64,000 nt of DNA from Bifiguratus adelaidae (lineage: Eukaryota; Mucoromycota; Endogonomycetes; Endogonales). The notes beneath the pieces are model-generated. The model was not told the DNA's origin. It did no database searches and saw only the letters and a list, made by a program, of their open reading frames with translations. The position numbers were made by a program, and so were the translations under genes. The DNA lies in assembly GCA_002261195.1 (NCBI GenBank), contig MVBO01000002.1, forward strand, positions 326,806-390,805, written 5' to 3'. Shown here one piece after another: positions 10,678 to 20,729 of the stretch. Each line of letters begins with the position of its first letter. Position 1 is the first letter of the stretch.

Positions 10678-12511
10678 ATGAACTTTCAAGAGCTACTCTC
10701 CCAGCCCACCGACATGTCGTTGCTCAACTTGCGCTATCCAGACCACTCGAGTGGCAGTACACCTGCCGAAACATACTTCAAACCGGAATCTGTCTCGAGC
10801 TCAGCCGTTCCCTCCCTTCCCGTGCACACACTCCCCGACTTTATGTCAGCTCACATAGACTCGACAATCAGTCCGAACTCTATGACGCCGCAAACCCAAC
10901 CTAATCAGCTCACGCCGCAAAGCACCAGTTCAGAAGGCAACAAGTTACGACAAGAGAAGCGGAAGAGTAGTCCGGCTGCGCTTCAAAACTCAGCATTTCC
11001 CATGATTCCCGACATTGAAACATCTTCTTTCTCAACCAACGGAAACCCTATGGATGATGTCTCCTTAATGGCAAACTTTCATAACCGACCAGCAGAGTAC
11101 ATGAAGAACGGCAAGGATGCCTTTGTTGGACACAAATGTAAGCTCATCGTGCCCAAGGCTATCTATGGATAGGCAGTACCTTAACTGATCGTGATCTCAT
11201 ATGTGATTTGTTTAGACAACGAGTGGGAAAGTCTCGCACCGCAAACATCACTTCCAACCACAACCACTTTTGGAGACTTATTTCACCCAGGCGGAACACC
11301 TACGCCTTTCTTTCTCAGTGATGAAGCAAGCAGACGACACTCTGTAGATGTTGGTGCCTTCTGGAGGCAAAACGGACTCAGAGAAATATCACCCGAAATG
11401 AAAAATGAGTTTATCGGTGATCTCGCCACACATGGCGAGTTTGCTCCCATGTCACACGGACTGGTTCATGGTAGGTGATAAAGGTAGACACTTAAACGTA
11501 GAGAATGCTAAAGGAGTGTGTAGACAAACACAGTGTGCCAGATCCATCTCGTCTCTCCTGGTTGAGTGATAGTGTCATTACAGATGGCGCCAGCATGTTG
11601 GAAGAAGCTATGCTTCCCCCCAATGCTCCTCCATTTGGTATGAATGGTCCGCACATGTTCGTTCCCGGTCAACGATTTCCACCCACACCCACAGGATCAA
11701 TGCGTCAAACGCATCAAACGCAATTTGTACCGCAACGTAAAAGGTCCATCGCCGACGTTGCTATGGAAGATGCAAACAATCCTGCTTTAGCAGACGAGCT
11801 TTTCGGTGTGATCCCACCCATGCCAAGTATGCAATCGAATCAGAACGCAACGAATCCGCACGAAATGTTTCGAAAGCGCACAAAATCGCTGGATATGGGT
11901 AATCCCCTGTCTTTGAACATGGGAGATGTTGGAGGAACGCCAACCATGGAGTTGTCTGCCGGTGAAGTCTCTGGACAATATCCGGAAATGGCGCCAGAAG
12001 ATGTCGATGCTGCCAATGCAGATCCAGATGCCAAGCCGCGACGTCAGCGTCTGCGGTATAGTGGCGATCGTTACACGCCCCAATGGGTTCGGTATTCTGG
12101 ACAGGCCAAGGAAGGCTTTTGCGACACGTGTAAACCTGGCAAGTGGTTGCAGCTCAAGAACAGTGCCTACTGGTAAGTTCACTGCAAAATTTTCAGAAAT
12201 TCACACGCCAACACACCTTTAAAGGTATCACAAGCAATTCTTACATGGTATCTCATCTGTATCCGGAAAAGAGTTCCTCGCTCCCTTGGACTCTCGATGG
12301 GCTGATCAAGATATCATGGAAGGCCTTTGCCATCAATGTCATCAATGGGTACCTATCAGCAACGCAAAGCGACGCAACAGTGTCCTGTGGTATAGACATG
12401 CGCATAAGGTAGGTACTTTTGCAATTCAAAGCCAAAGAACCCTTGCTGATCGGTCTTACTCAGTGTCATGTGTATCACAAGCCGAAGAACTTGACAGCGA
12501 AACGGCGATGA
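10678..12511 (+). CDS. Rua1-C-terminal-domain transcription regulator
   Basis: A 531-aa protein in five exons: 10678-11137, 11216-11470, 11524-12172, 12225-12408 and 12464-12511. The first 400 residues are low-complexity (Ser, Pro, Thr, Met, Asn), typical of an activation region. The C-terminal 120 residues match the Rua1 C-terminal domain, a Cys/His-rich DNA-binding domain known from the Ustilago regulator of ustilagic acid synthesis. Visible are RYTPQWVRYSGQAKEGFCDT with CDTCKPGKWLQLKNSAYW, YHKQFLHGISSVSG, GLCHQCHQWVPISNAKR and CHVYHKPKN, which bring the paired Cys and His ligands together only after splicing. The target genes cannot be inferred from the context. Confidence 0.88.
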
Positions 12512-13217
12512 CAAAGGAAGCGACAAAATGCGCTGACGCCGCCATCTCCGAAGTTTACATATTGTAAAGTGCTGGCATTCTACACAAATGCTTAGCTGGA
12601 TCATTTGACAACTCAAAGGATCCGTGTACATATCCTCTTGTCGAACCGCCGTGCTATCTCGGGTAATTTTGCAAGATCACGCTGGTGCTTGTCTGCCCTC
12701 GAGCACTCGCTGCTCGCTGTGAAAATGTGTGTATATTTTCTCTTTTTCTTACGTTTTGCTATATGGTCATTTTCGTTGTATACCATGGCAATTTGTGAAT
12801 GTAATGGCTTGTGAATATAACGGGATGCTCTTACTCGTATCCTATTTGCCAAAAGCGATAGCCTTGTCGCTCAATAGCCTATGTTGCAACATCGTAGAAT
12901 ACTGTTACATGTGGCTCAACGGCACGAACGTCATTGCGATCCATGATCAAGCGCTAGCCTATGGTAACCTGGAGCCTTCTCTCTCCCGACAGAGTGCAGT
13001 TGCGGTGCCTGTGCCCGTCCGTGCGTATCCCAGAAAACCATGAGCGAAAATCACCGTTGGCTCGATTTGGATAGAGCAGAGTTGCTTGTTCTCCTCAGTA
13101 CAGGTTCCGGTACACCGCTTTGTAATTGTTGGTTCTGGCGTAGATTGCTTTCTCTCTATCGGTTTTGTGCATTGGCAATACCGTGTGAGCCAGTAATCAA
13201 CAGGATCGGCAAACATT
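12512..13217. other. Intergenic: 3' flank of Rua1-type gene and LSM12 promoter
   Basis: About 700 bp with no supported gene on either strand. Open frames are short and overlap each other in several frames. Confidence 0.6.
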
Positions 13218-14035
13218 ATGGACACAACGACTCCTGTGTCCCAGCAACCATCGAACGCATCCGGGAAATGGTCTGACGCGGTACGAGATGTCAGTAATGG
13301 CGGGTCTCAGAGCAACAGAACGACACCTGAGCCCAAGGACACACAACCTCCCGTTCCATTGGTTGGCATGGGAGTCAAAGCAACAACGGCCATTGGTGAA
13401 GAAGTATCTGGCACGGTATTCACGTACGATACGACGACAAACTGCCTCGTGATAGATATCCTTTTCATGCCTATACAGCTTTAGCTACTTCTTATGATAT
13501 TGTCCTTAACTAATGCTTACAGTCGCGTGCTTTTCCAGGTAGCAGTAAATCCACCTTCAAGATACTCAAAATCAGCCATCTGAAAGACTTTGCACTCACG
13601 CCCGTTGATCCCAATACACCCAGTATTGTCCCCGAGATCAAACACATCTCTTTGGATCGGGTGCGAGCTCGTGAAGCTGCGGCGGTGAAAGAGGCGCAAC
13701 AGCGACTGGCCCGCATTGGCGAGGGTGTAACAACAGAAGCCCAGGACATCTTTGATGCACTTTCAAAGACGTAAGTATTGGACTTTGCGCATCGCAGGGT
13801 ATCAACATGCATTATAGACTACCATGTCGTTGGGCCAAAGATAGCATTGTGGTGCTAGACGAGGTGATTATCTCTCCGCCATATGATGTAGCCAATTGTA
13901 AAGCCAATGCGTCTTCATCCGCATCCTTAGCACGCGTCAAGAAAGTGGTATGTAACACCAGTATGCTTCTGAACCCTACTAATGTTCTGCCTGTAGCTGG
14001 AGGGTGAAAAGAAGCGTCTTCAATCTGCAAAGTAG
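13218..14035 (+). CDS. LSM12: LSM12 homologue
   Basis: LSM12 proteins join an N-terminal Lsm-like fold to a C-terminal anticodon-binding-type (AD) domain and act in mRNA regulation with ataxin-2 family proteins. The 218-aa model uses exons 13218-13455, 13521-13770, 13818-13947 and 13997-14035. Seen: VSGTVFTYDTTTNCLVI in the Lsm part, KILKISHLKDFAL, ISLDRVRAREAA, and the AD-domain hallmark CRWAKDSIVVLDEVIISPPY followed by DVANCKA and ARVKKV. The first intron appears to be AT-AC with U12-type signals (listed separately). A GT-AG alternative (13449-13522) also keeps frame but deletes three residues of the Lsm strand. About 35 residues at the N-terminus are disordered. Confidence 0.88.
13456..13520 (+). 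other. Probable U12-type AT-AC intron in LSM12
   Basis: The 65-nt intron begins ATATCCTTT, identical to the U12 5' splice-site consensus, and carries TCCTTAACT at 13503-13511, one base short of the full U12 branch-site consensus TTCCTTAAC. The branch adenosine lies about 11 nt before the terminal AC, in the range known for U12 introns. Splicing gives LVI-E-SRAF with phase 1 on both sides. Confidence 0.75.
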
Positions 14036-14094
14036 CCCATTGTACCTTGCCTGTAAAACACAATATAAACCATTTGCCTCCATTTTTGAATTCG

Positions 14095-14102
14095 TGACGT
14101 CA
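14095..14102. promoter_or_regulatory. TGACGTCA palindrome upstream of RPS26
   Basis: A perfect ATF/CREB-type site 68 bp before the RPS26 start codon. A second copy occurs at 16932-16939, upstream of NOT3. Function is inferred from the motif only. Confidence 0.4.
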
Positions 14103-14169
14103 CTCGATTTCTGTCGCCCCGAATTAAAGAGACCAAAGTAGCCTTCCCTGATCTCCCTCTCTATCCATC

Positions 14170-14893
14170 ATGGTAAGTGGGTGCATCCGTCGGGCATGGA
14201 AAGATTATGGCCAAAGATGGCCATTGGTAGGGTGTAGTAGTGCAGCTTCGCGGTATCGAACATCTTGCACTACAAACAGATTGTTGCAACAGATGGATGG
14301 CCGACCATCATGGGGTGGCTTATGACATCTGCCGAATGACAGTGCGATCGTGAAAAGACGATGGGAAGGGCGACGATTAAGGCTTGATACTGACCTGGAC
14401 TCTTTCATTCTACCCAGACGTTGAAAAGAAGAAACAACGGACGTAACAAGAAGGGACGTGGACACGTGAAGCCCGTCCGTTGCCTCAACTGCTCCCGATG
14501 CGTTCCCAAGGACAAGGCCATCAAGCGATTCACTATCCGCAACATGGTTGAGGCCGCCGCTGTGCGTGATATTGAGGAGGCTTCCGTATACGATGGTGAG
14601 TTGACTAGACTTAGGTTGGAGATGAGGATGACTCACACAGCGAATAGTGTACGCCATCCCCAAACTCTACATCAAGTTGCACTACTGTGTCTCTTGCGCC
14701 ATCCACGCTCACGTCGTCCGTGTTCGTTCCAGAGAGGGCCGTCGCAACCGTGCTCCTCCACCAAGGTTCAAGTTCAACAAGGTATGTCTGGTGTGGCTTT
14801 GCATCCATCGAGCGACTAAACTAAACTTGAAATTTGCAGGATGGCAAGAAGATCAACCCCAACCAAGCTGCCAAGGTTGCTGCCACTGCTTAA
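14170..14893 (+). CDS. RPS26: 40S ribosomal protein eS26
   Basis: Component of the small ribosomal subunit near the mRNA exit channel, 122 aa. Exons are 14170-14172, 14418-14595, 14648-14781 and 14840-14893. The protein reads [38 protein letters not shown], then [20 protein letters not shown] with the CxxC zinc ligands, and a short Ala-rich tail. The first exon is only the ATG: GTAAGT follows directly. The 245-nt first intron is far longer than its neighbours, which is common in ribosomal protein genes and could hold regulatory sequence or a small RNA, but I could not find C/D or H/ACA boxes in it. Identity is certain from sequence conservation. Confidence 0.97.
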
Positions 14894-15040
14894 GTGATAA
14901 GCGACCATCCTTGTTGCGTGTAGCAATATTCAATAAAACCTGAACCCTAAAACCGTTTGGTCTGTTCATTCTTTATGACCGCTGCTTTTGGGTTATGCAA
15001 AATAATGCACGGTAAATGTACATGCCCAATCACCCATTCA

Positions 15041-16396
15041 TCAGGATGATCCCGTCATCTTGCGCACCGGTGAGGCAAAAACTCGACTAATGAAACTCTG
15101 TTGTTGAGTGGGCACGCGAGATGTCTGACCATAATGAAACGAGGCATGTCGATTTTCCAGCCGAGGTCGTGCCGTGTCCAAAGATCTCGAACTGGCAGCA
15201 CGTACAACATGCCGTGGTTTCGGTAAGGATGCTCGACTTTCCTTTGCTTTGCGCTCCACACAACGTTGCAAGGACTGAATCATAGGGTGGTAATTCTCCT
15301 TCACAAAGGTATATTCTCTGTTGATTCGTGATGCTTCGGGGATAAAGGAAAGGCGGTTACGAGGGTTATCTGGGTGGTTCTCGTCATCTCGAAGGAATGC
15401 CTGTCGTTGCAATTCTTGTTTCTGTTGAACACGAGACCGGCCGTATCCTTGAGCCGCAGCGGCAGCAGCCGTGATAATACTGCCTCGATTCAAATAATGC
15501 ATACTTGTTCGGTGCGATGTTTTGGCGCTTGAACTGGCATTTAGTCGATCGTGTACCGATCGCAGGTTTTCGGCCGAGTACGAGCGGTGGACTGCTTTCT
15601 CTTGGTCGAGCCTGTGCAAAGGTGATTTACCCTTGTCAAGCTTATGTGTCATGTTGACGTTGGCATCGTCTGGAGATACAGAAGATTGCGTGTGGGGCAA
15701 CATGGAGTTTCGGGGCGATTGTTCGGGTGTACTCATTAGAAATTTGGATTGCAGAGGTTGCTTGATGAATCGAGGATCTGCAGCCGAAGGAGGAATAATA
15801 GTAGCGTCTTGTACAGTAAATGAGGTAATTTCGGATGTAGGTGTAGAAGGGATGACGGTACGACTCTCTTGTCGGTGGTGTTTGGGTCGATTGCCTTGCA
15901 AAAGGTCCAGAGGATTGTTTTCTTTGTTGTGACGATCGGATATAGTCGGCTGCACCGTCGTGCGTTGCTCTTTTGATGAGGTAGCGGGTATATCATTATC
16001 ATATGTTTGCCTGGGTTGCGCATTATCAGCTTCTAAACTGGTATCTGTGCCACCTTGTGTCGCTTCCTCGGCCTTTTTCGGCAGAGAATTGGTAGATTCG
16101 CTGGGCTTTAACGCGGCATTTGTAGATGGTTTAGAGCCTTGAGCATTTGTTTTACTGGCTTGAGCTTCCGTTGTATGTGGAGTCATCGTCAAATTATCAC
16201 CTTCGTGCCCAGAACTGCTGTTCGTTCTAGTCATATGAAGCATTTTCGACACGTGGACTCGACCACCAGACCGCCGTTTATGATGGTGTCGCTGATGCTT
16301 CGGGCGGTCTCGAGCAGGCTGGATATTTCCTCTACTTTCGGAGGACGCTCCATCCTCTTCATATTCACCACGTCCTTCCGCCTCAATCTCTGTCAT
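15041..16396 (-). CDS. Disordered protein of unknown function
   Basis: A single open frame of 451 aa from the ATG at 16396. The frame is open a little further upstream but without an ATG. Composition is rich in Ser, Arg, Gln, Thr and His, with basic patches (HHHKRRSGGR) and an Ala run of seven. The only part that looks folded is near the C-terminus, INREYTFVKENYHPMIQSLQ followed by RCVERKAKESR, a possible amphipathic helix. The last 90 residues are Arg/Ser-rich. I recognise no family. It lies convergent to RPS26, 147 bp away. Confidence 0.6.
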   Translation of the reverse strand: MTEIEAEGRGEYEEDGASSESRGNIQPARDRPKHQRHHHKRRSGGRVHVSKMLHMTRTNSSSGHEGDNLTMTPHTTEAQASKTNAQGSKPSTNAALKPSESTNSLPKKAEEATQGGTDTSLEADNAQPRQTYDNDIPATSSKEQRTTVQPTISDRHNKENNPLDLLQGNRPKHHRQESRTVIPSTPTSEITSFTVQDATIIPPSAADPRFIKQPLQSKFLMSTPEQSPRNSMLPHTQSSVSPDDANVNMTHKLDKGKSPLHRLDQEKAVHRSYSAENLRSVHDRLNASSSAKTSHRTSMHYLNRGSIITAAAAAAQGYGRSRVQQKQELQRQAFLRDDENHPDNPRNRLSFIPEASRINREYTFVKENYHPMIQSLQRCVERKAKESRASLPKPRHVVRAASSRSLDTARPRLENRHASFHYGQTSRVPTQQQSFISRVFASPVRKMTGSS

Positions 16397-16772
16397 GGCG
16401 GAATGGCAAGAGCAAAAGACAACGGGCGTGCGTGCAGCGTCATCTGACCAAGATTTCCATTTATGGAACCTGCGAACAGCATTGCAGGCAAAACATTGTA
16501 GCAACAGTATTCATCATTGAGTCCTTGTCAACATGTATGGAGTGCTGCTATGCATTCTCTGAGGAGGATTGCAAAACAATACAGCAATTGTAATGGACAG
16601 TTTACGACGATTGCGCTAGCCCCAAAAGTTCCAAGGTGTGCTTGAAAGCGTCAATACATGCTAAAAGTCATGACGTCGCTGATTAACTGCCGTTGCGAGT
16701 TGCGACGAGTAGCTAACAACAAGCCAATTCGCCTTCTGTCATGCACATGTTGAAAAGAAATACGATGATTGT

Positions 16773-17024
16773 TCAACTGTGGACATTGGCCGCATATACA
16801 GGTTTAGCATCCTTGAGTAGCGTGCTTGTTGATGCCATCCGACTCATGGTCTCTGATGACCCAATTCTCCCATTGTTCCCAATATTCCCATCAATCCAAT
16901 TTATGGACGCGAACTCATCCACAATGATCGATGACGTCACCAGACCTTGGCGCATGACTTGAAGTTTGTCGCCCAATTTGGACAACTCATGTATACTGCT
17001 TGTACTGTGACATTGAGCGTGCAT
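16773..17024 (-). CDS. Small open frame of 83 aa, possible DASH-subunit-like coiled coil
   Basis: Open from ATG 17024 to a stop at 16773, divergent from NOT3 with 67 bp between start codons. It reads IHELSKLGDKLQVMRQGL near the start and TMSRMASTSTL near the end. The first part resembles the short helix of Dad2-type kinetochore (DASH) subunits, but the middle does not, and an intron could be hidden there. Treat as an unconfirmed candidate; it could also be chance open sequence in the NOT3 promoter. Confidence 0.28.
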   Translation of the reverse strand: MHAQCHSTSSIHELSKLGDKLQVMRQGLVTSSIIVDEFASINWIDGNIGNNGRIGSSETMSRMASTSTLLKDAKPVYAANVHS

Positions 17025-17080
17025 CCAGTATACTACAGCAAAGACAGGCGACGCATAAAGTAATCGCAGGAGGCACTCGA

Positions 17081-17095
17081 ATGATAACACTATGA
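17081..17095 (+). promoter_or_regulatory. Five-codon upstream ORF overlapping the NOT3 start
   Basis: ATG ATA ACA CTA TGA ends with its stop overlapping the NOT3 start as ATGA (17092-17095). If it lies in the transcript it could feed re-initiation at NOT3. Whether transcription starts upstream of 17081 is not known. Confidence 0.45.
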
Positions 17096-19388
17096 CAGCC
17101 CGAAAATTACAAAGTAAGTGCGCGCCTATACATTATTGCCGATCCAAGTGGCCGATGCAGAGATGCACGCGCGATCGTGCCTTTGGAATGCAGACTCGTC
17201 TTTGCTTATTTGCTTTCCCTCCTTGTAGCGGAAATTGATAGGCTGCTGAAAAAAGTATCAGAAGGCGTAGAAACATTCGAAGAGATCTTTGACAAACTCA
17301 CATCCACACCGAACCCAAACCAAAAGGACAAGCTAGAAGCTGACCTCAAGAAAGAGATTAAGAAGCTACAGAGACATCGCGATCAGATAAAAACATGGGC
17401 GGCTTCAAATGAGATTAAGGATAAACGAGCTCTGTTGGAGAACAGAAAGCTCATTGAGCAGCAAATGGAGAAGTTCAAGGCATGCGAAAAGGAAATGAAG
17501 ACGAAAACATACTCAAAGGAAGGTCTTTTAAGGCAAGCTGAGCTCGATCCAAGGGAAAAGGAGAAACAAGAGATGGGAGAATGGATCTCATCCATGGTGG
17601 ACGAGCTAGCGCGTCAAATGGAAACGACTGAGGCAGAAGTGGAGACATTAAGAGGTGGTTCGAAAAAAGGCAAGAAGGACAACGCCAAGGCTCAGCGAGC
17701 GACAGAACTACAAGAGCGGATAGAGCGCTACAAGTGGCATATTGGCCGTCTCGAACTCATCCTTCGCTTATTGGAGAATGATCAGATATCCACAGAGCAA
17801 GTGGCGGATATCCAGGAAAATGTCAAATACTATGTGGAGCAGAATCAAGAGCCAGATTTTGAAGAGGATGAGCTCATCTACGAAGAACTTAATTTGGAAG
17901 AGGAAGAAGCCAACTATGGTCTTGCCGCAAGTGGCATCGTGAATGGCCACGATGACGAAAGTGAAGACGAAGTACCGCTTTCCACAAAGAATCAGAAGAA
18001 GGAAGAAGAACCGTCAGGCACGACGTCCACCACCACTTCACCTACGACATCACGATCCAATCTCTCCAAAATCCAGACCTCTCCTGTTGTGCCTCGTAAG
18101 CCGGCTCTCTCGTCTGCAGATGCCGATTCTCCCTCTGCAGCGAAAAGCAGCATCACATCCCCTGTATATGCAAAGGCAGCGGCCAGTTCAATAACGCGTG
18201 GGGCGCCACTAACGCCTGCAGCGAAGATCCCCGCAGCGTCGCCTCCCACCGGTTACGCTAAAGTGGCTGCAGCAGCGGCTGCCGCCTCCGCCTCAACACC
18301 CAACGAAGCAACGCCTGGCCTGGTGTCAGGCAGCAATAGTGATGCTGTTGCGAATGACAGCAAAGGTGCCAAATCAATCATTGGAAAGCCAGACACTATG
18401 ACGCCTTTGGTAGCTGGAGTTATGTCGATGAAATTGGGTGAAGACAAAACATCAAACGAAGTATTTCCACAAAGTATGCAAGATACTACGAAGCAGAGCC
18501 CAGAAAACGCGTCAGCGCAAACGGCACCTGACAACACCGTTGCCGACGGCAAGCTTGATGAGGTATGCGTCCTATGTTACATTGCCGGTACGGCAAAGCT
18601 AATGCGTCTGCATCAAGGACGCGGATGTTGATATTATTGATATCAAGACAGCCTTGACGAATGAGGATGGCACTTATCTCTTCCCACCCGCCATTCGCGA
18701 TCTAGTATCGTCGTTTGAATCTGTTAGGGAGAAGGGTATGTCTTGTTTCATGCTCTGTAATATCGCGGTAATGACCTGTTCTCGCAGTGGTTACCGTCAA
18801 AGATGACACAGTATATGCTCACCAAATGTTGGATGCAAGCTTCTCAAACCTGCCGGATGCGACCGACAGCGAAAGGTATGTTCAAAAGCGATGGAACGAT
18901 TTTCCCCGCTTAACATGCTCTCTACAGGCCGAAGCGTTACACTCCACGAAATCCGTATCCTGTACCTAGCTACTATCCACAGCAACCCATGGGCTTCTTG
19001 GATAACCCTGCTTTTTACGAACGATTCGACGTTGATGTTCTCTTCTTTATCTTTTACTTTCAGCAAGGCACTTACCAGCAGTATGTTCTCGATACACGTG
19101 TCCGTCTTACATGGAGCTGACCATTCGTTTAGGTATCTTGCTGCCCGAGAACTAAAGCGGCAGTCCTGGAGATTCCACAAAAAGTATCTCACATGGTTCC
19201 AAAGGCACGAGGAGCCCAAATTGATCACGGACGAGTATGAGCAAGGTACCTACATTTACTTTGACTATGAAGGCGCTTGGTGTCAGCGAAAGAAGACAGA
19301 GTTCCGGTAAGCAGCAATGATATCTATTGATCATCGCTCATACCATGGCAGGTTCGAATACAGGTACCTTGAGGACGCTGACGTATAG
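17092..19388 (+). CDS. NOT3: CCR4-NOT complex subunit Not3/Not5
   Basis: Scaffold of the CCR4-NOT deadenylase, acting in mRNA decay and repression. The model has 641 aa: exons 17092-17113, 17229-18562, 18618-18735, 18788-18875, 18928-19080, 19133-19306 and 19352-19388. The N-terminal coiled-coil domain (about 1-235) reads [60 protein letters not shown] and [14 protein letters not shown], near-identical in pattern to human CNOT3. A low-complexity linker with Ala and Ser runs follows (about 290-460). The C-terminal NOT box is reassembled from five small exons: [63 protein letters not shown] and [17 protein letters not shown]. The first exon carries only seven codons plus one base. A tiny uORF overlaps the start codon. 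Confidence 0.95.
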
Positions 19389-19462
19389 AACACTGTAAAT
19401 TGCTTAGAATTTCACGCTGTAACAAAGAATCGTCGCTTTCTCTCTCATGACAACGCCATTGC

Positions 19463-20681
19463 ATGTCGAATCCTGACGATAATACCCGAGTACAGGATGC
19501 TGGGTACTTTAGCGACCACAGCACTACTCGTTCCATTCAGAATGCTGCCATTGCGTCGGGCATGCAGGAAGGCAATGCTGAGCAAGAGTCTGCTGCCAAC
19601 CCTCCACTTTCAGCACTTCCCACTCATATGGTCGCCGAAGCACCTCAGTTATCACCTCACTCCACGGTCAAGGGCGTCACCTACGCTGCGGAACCTACCT
19701 ACCACTCGGATGTCGTGCGAGATCTCACCGTGGGAGAAGTAGAAGATGGTCAAGACCAGAGCAGCAAACTTGCGCAAAAGAAGGTGAACGTCTTACCGCC
19801 ATGGTTGAAACGATCAAGCTCGTCGTTTGTAGGACGAATGACTCGTTCGAGCACGAGCAATTCAATGTAAGTGAAGCCAAAATATCATCTAACCATCTAA
19901 ACGAAACACTTATAGTGAGACAAGCAATCCGAAATGGCATACCTTTACGATTCCCGCTGCCAAACGCAAGCAGGTCTCTGACGAAAGCACCGAGCTCGAG
20001 CAGCAACAACCCGCCTCCTTTGCCACACAACTTCCTGAACACGACTGGTCCAAACCTTGGCTTCCCACACCCACTCCGAATGATACCAATCCATTAGCAC
20101 CACCCGTAGCACCCAAATGGCGCATCAAAGACCGCATCATCCACAGCACGTGGCTTCCACTTTGCGTCAAGGCGACCATCATGCTCTTTTGTATCATCAG
20201 TCTAGGTCTAGCTGGATCCATTTGTCACATCAATCAAGTGTCGGGATTAGGTCAAGTCCCAAGTACGATCTTTGTCATTGTCATGGCTCCCTTGGTGATG
20301 GGGTATACCCTTTGGACCATATACGATGAATATGCCGGCTCACCGATGGGTCTCCGTGCCACGAATACCAAACTCGCTATCATGCTTATCGATTTGTTCT
20401 TTGTCATCCTCTGGTCGGCCAATCTAGCCGCGGCTTTCAGTGTGTACCTCTCTAATTGGAATTGTCAGGATCCCGGACAGTTTACGTCTAATGTGAACGA
20501 CGGTAGCCTAACGGGTGGGAGTGATATCTCACGATTCCTTATCGGCATGTGTCGTCTTCAAGCCGGACTGGTCAGTCTCATGTTTTGTGGATTGATTGCC
20601 TGGGTCTTTTGGTTCTTTATATCTTTTTTGAAGATGTTTCATCGCATTGATCAAGCAGGACGACCACGAGAATTTGTGTAA
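19463..20681 (+). CDS. Srf1-like regulator of phospholipase D, four-helix membrane protein
   Basis: A 389-aa protein, exons 19463-19866 and 19916-20681. Residues 1 to about 215 are soluble and disordered. Then come four hydrophobic segments: LCVKATIMLFCIISLGLAGS, STIFVIVMAPLVMGYTLW, LAIMLIDLFFVILWSANLA and a C-terminal SLMFCGLIAWVFWFFISF. The signature between helices 2 and 3, TIYDEYAGSPMGLRATNTKL, matches the pattern YDEYxGxPxGLR of fungal Srf1, a membrane regulator of phospholipase D Spo14. A conserved Cys pair (WNCQD, GMCRL) flanks the loop between helices 3 and 4. An upstream ATG at 19447 opens a nine-codon frame that overlaps the start out of frame. The assignment rests on pattern similarity. 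Confidence 0.68.
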
Positions 20682-20729
20682 ATAAGCGTATATAACACTA
20701 GTCTAATGGGAAACGGAAACGGCCATACA

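Noticed and set aside
14173-14417. snoRNA inside the RPS26 first intron
   Set aside because: No convincing C/D or H/ACA box pair could be found by eye.
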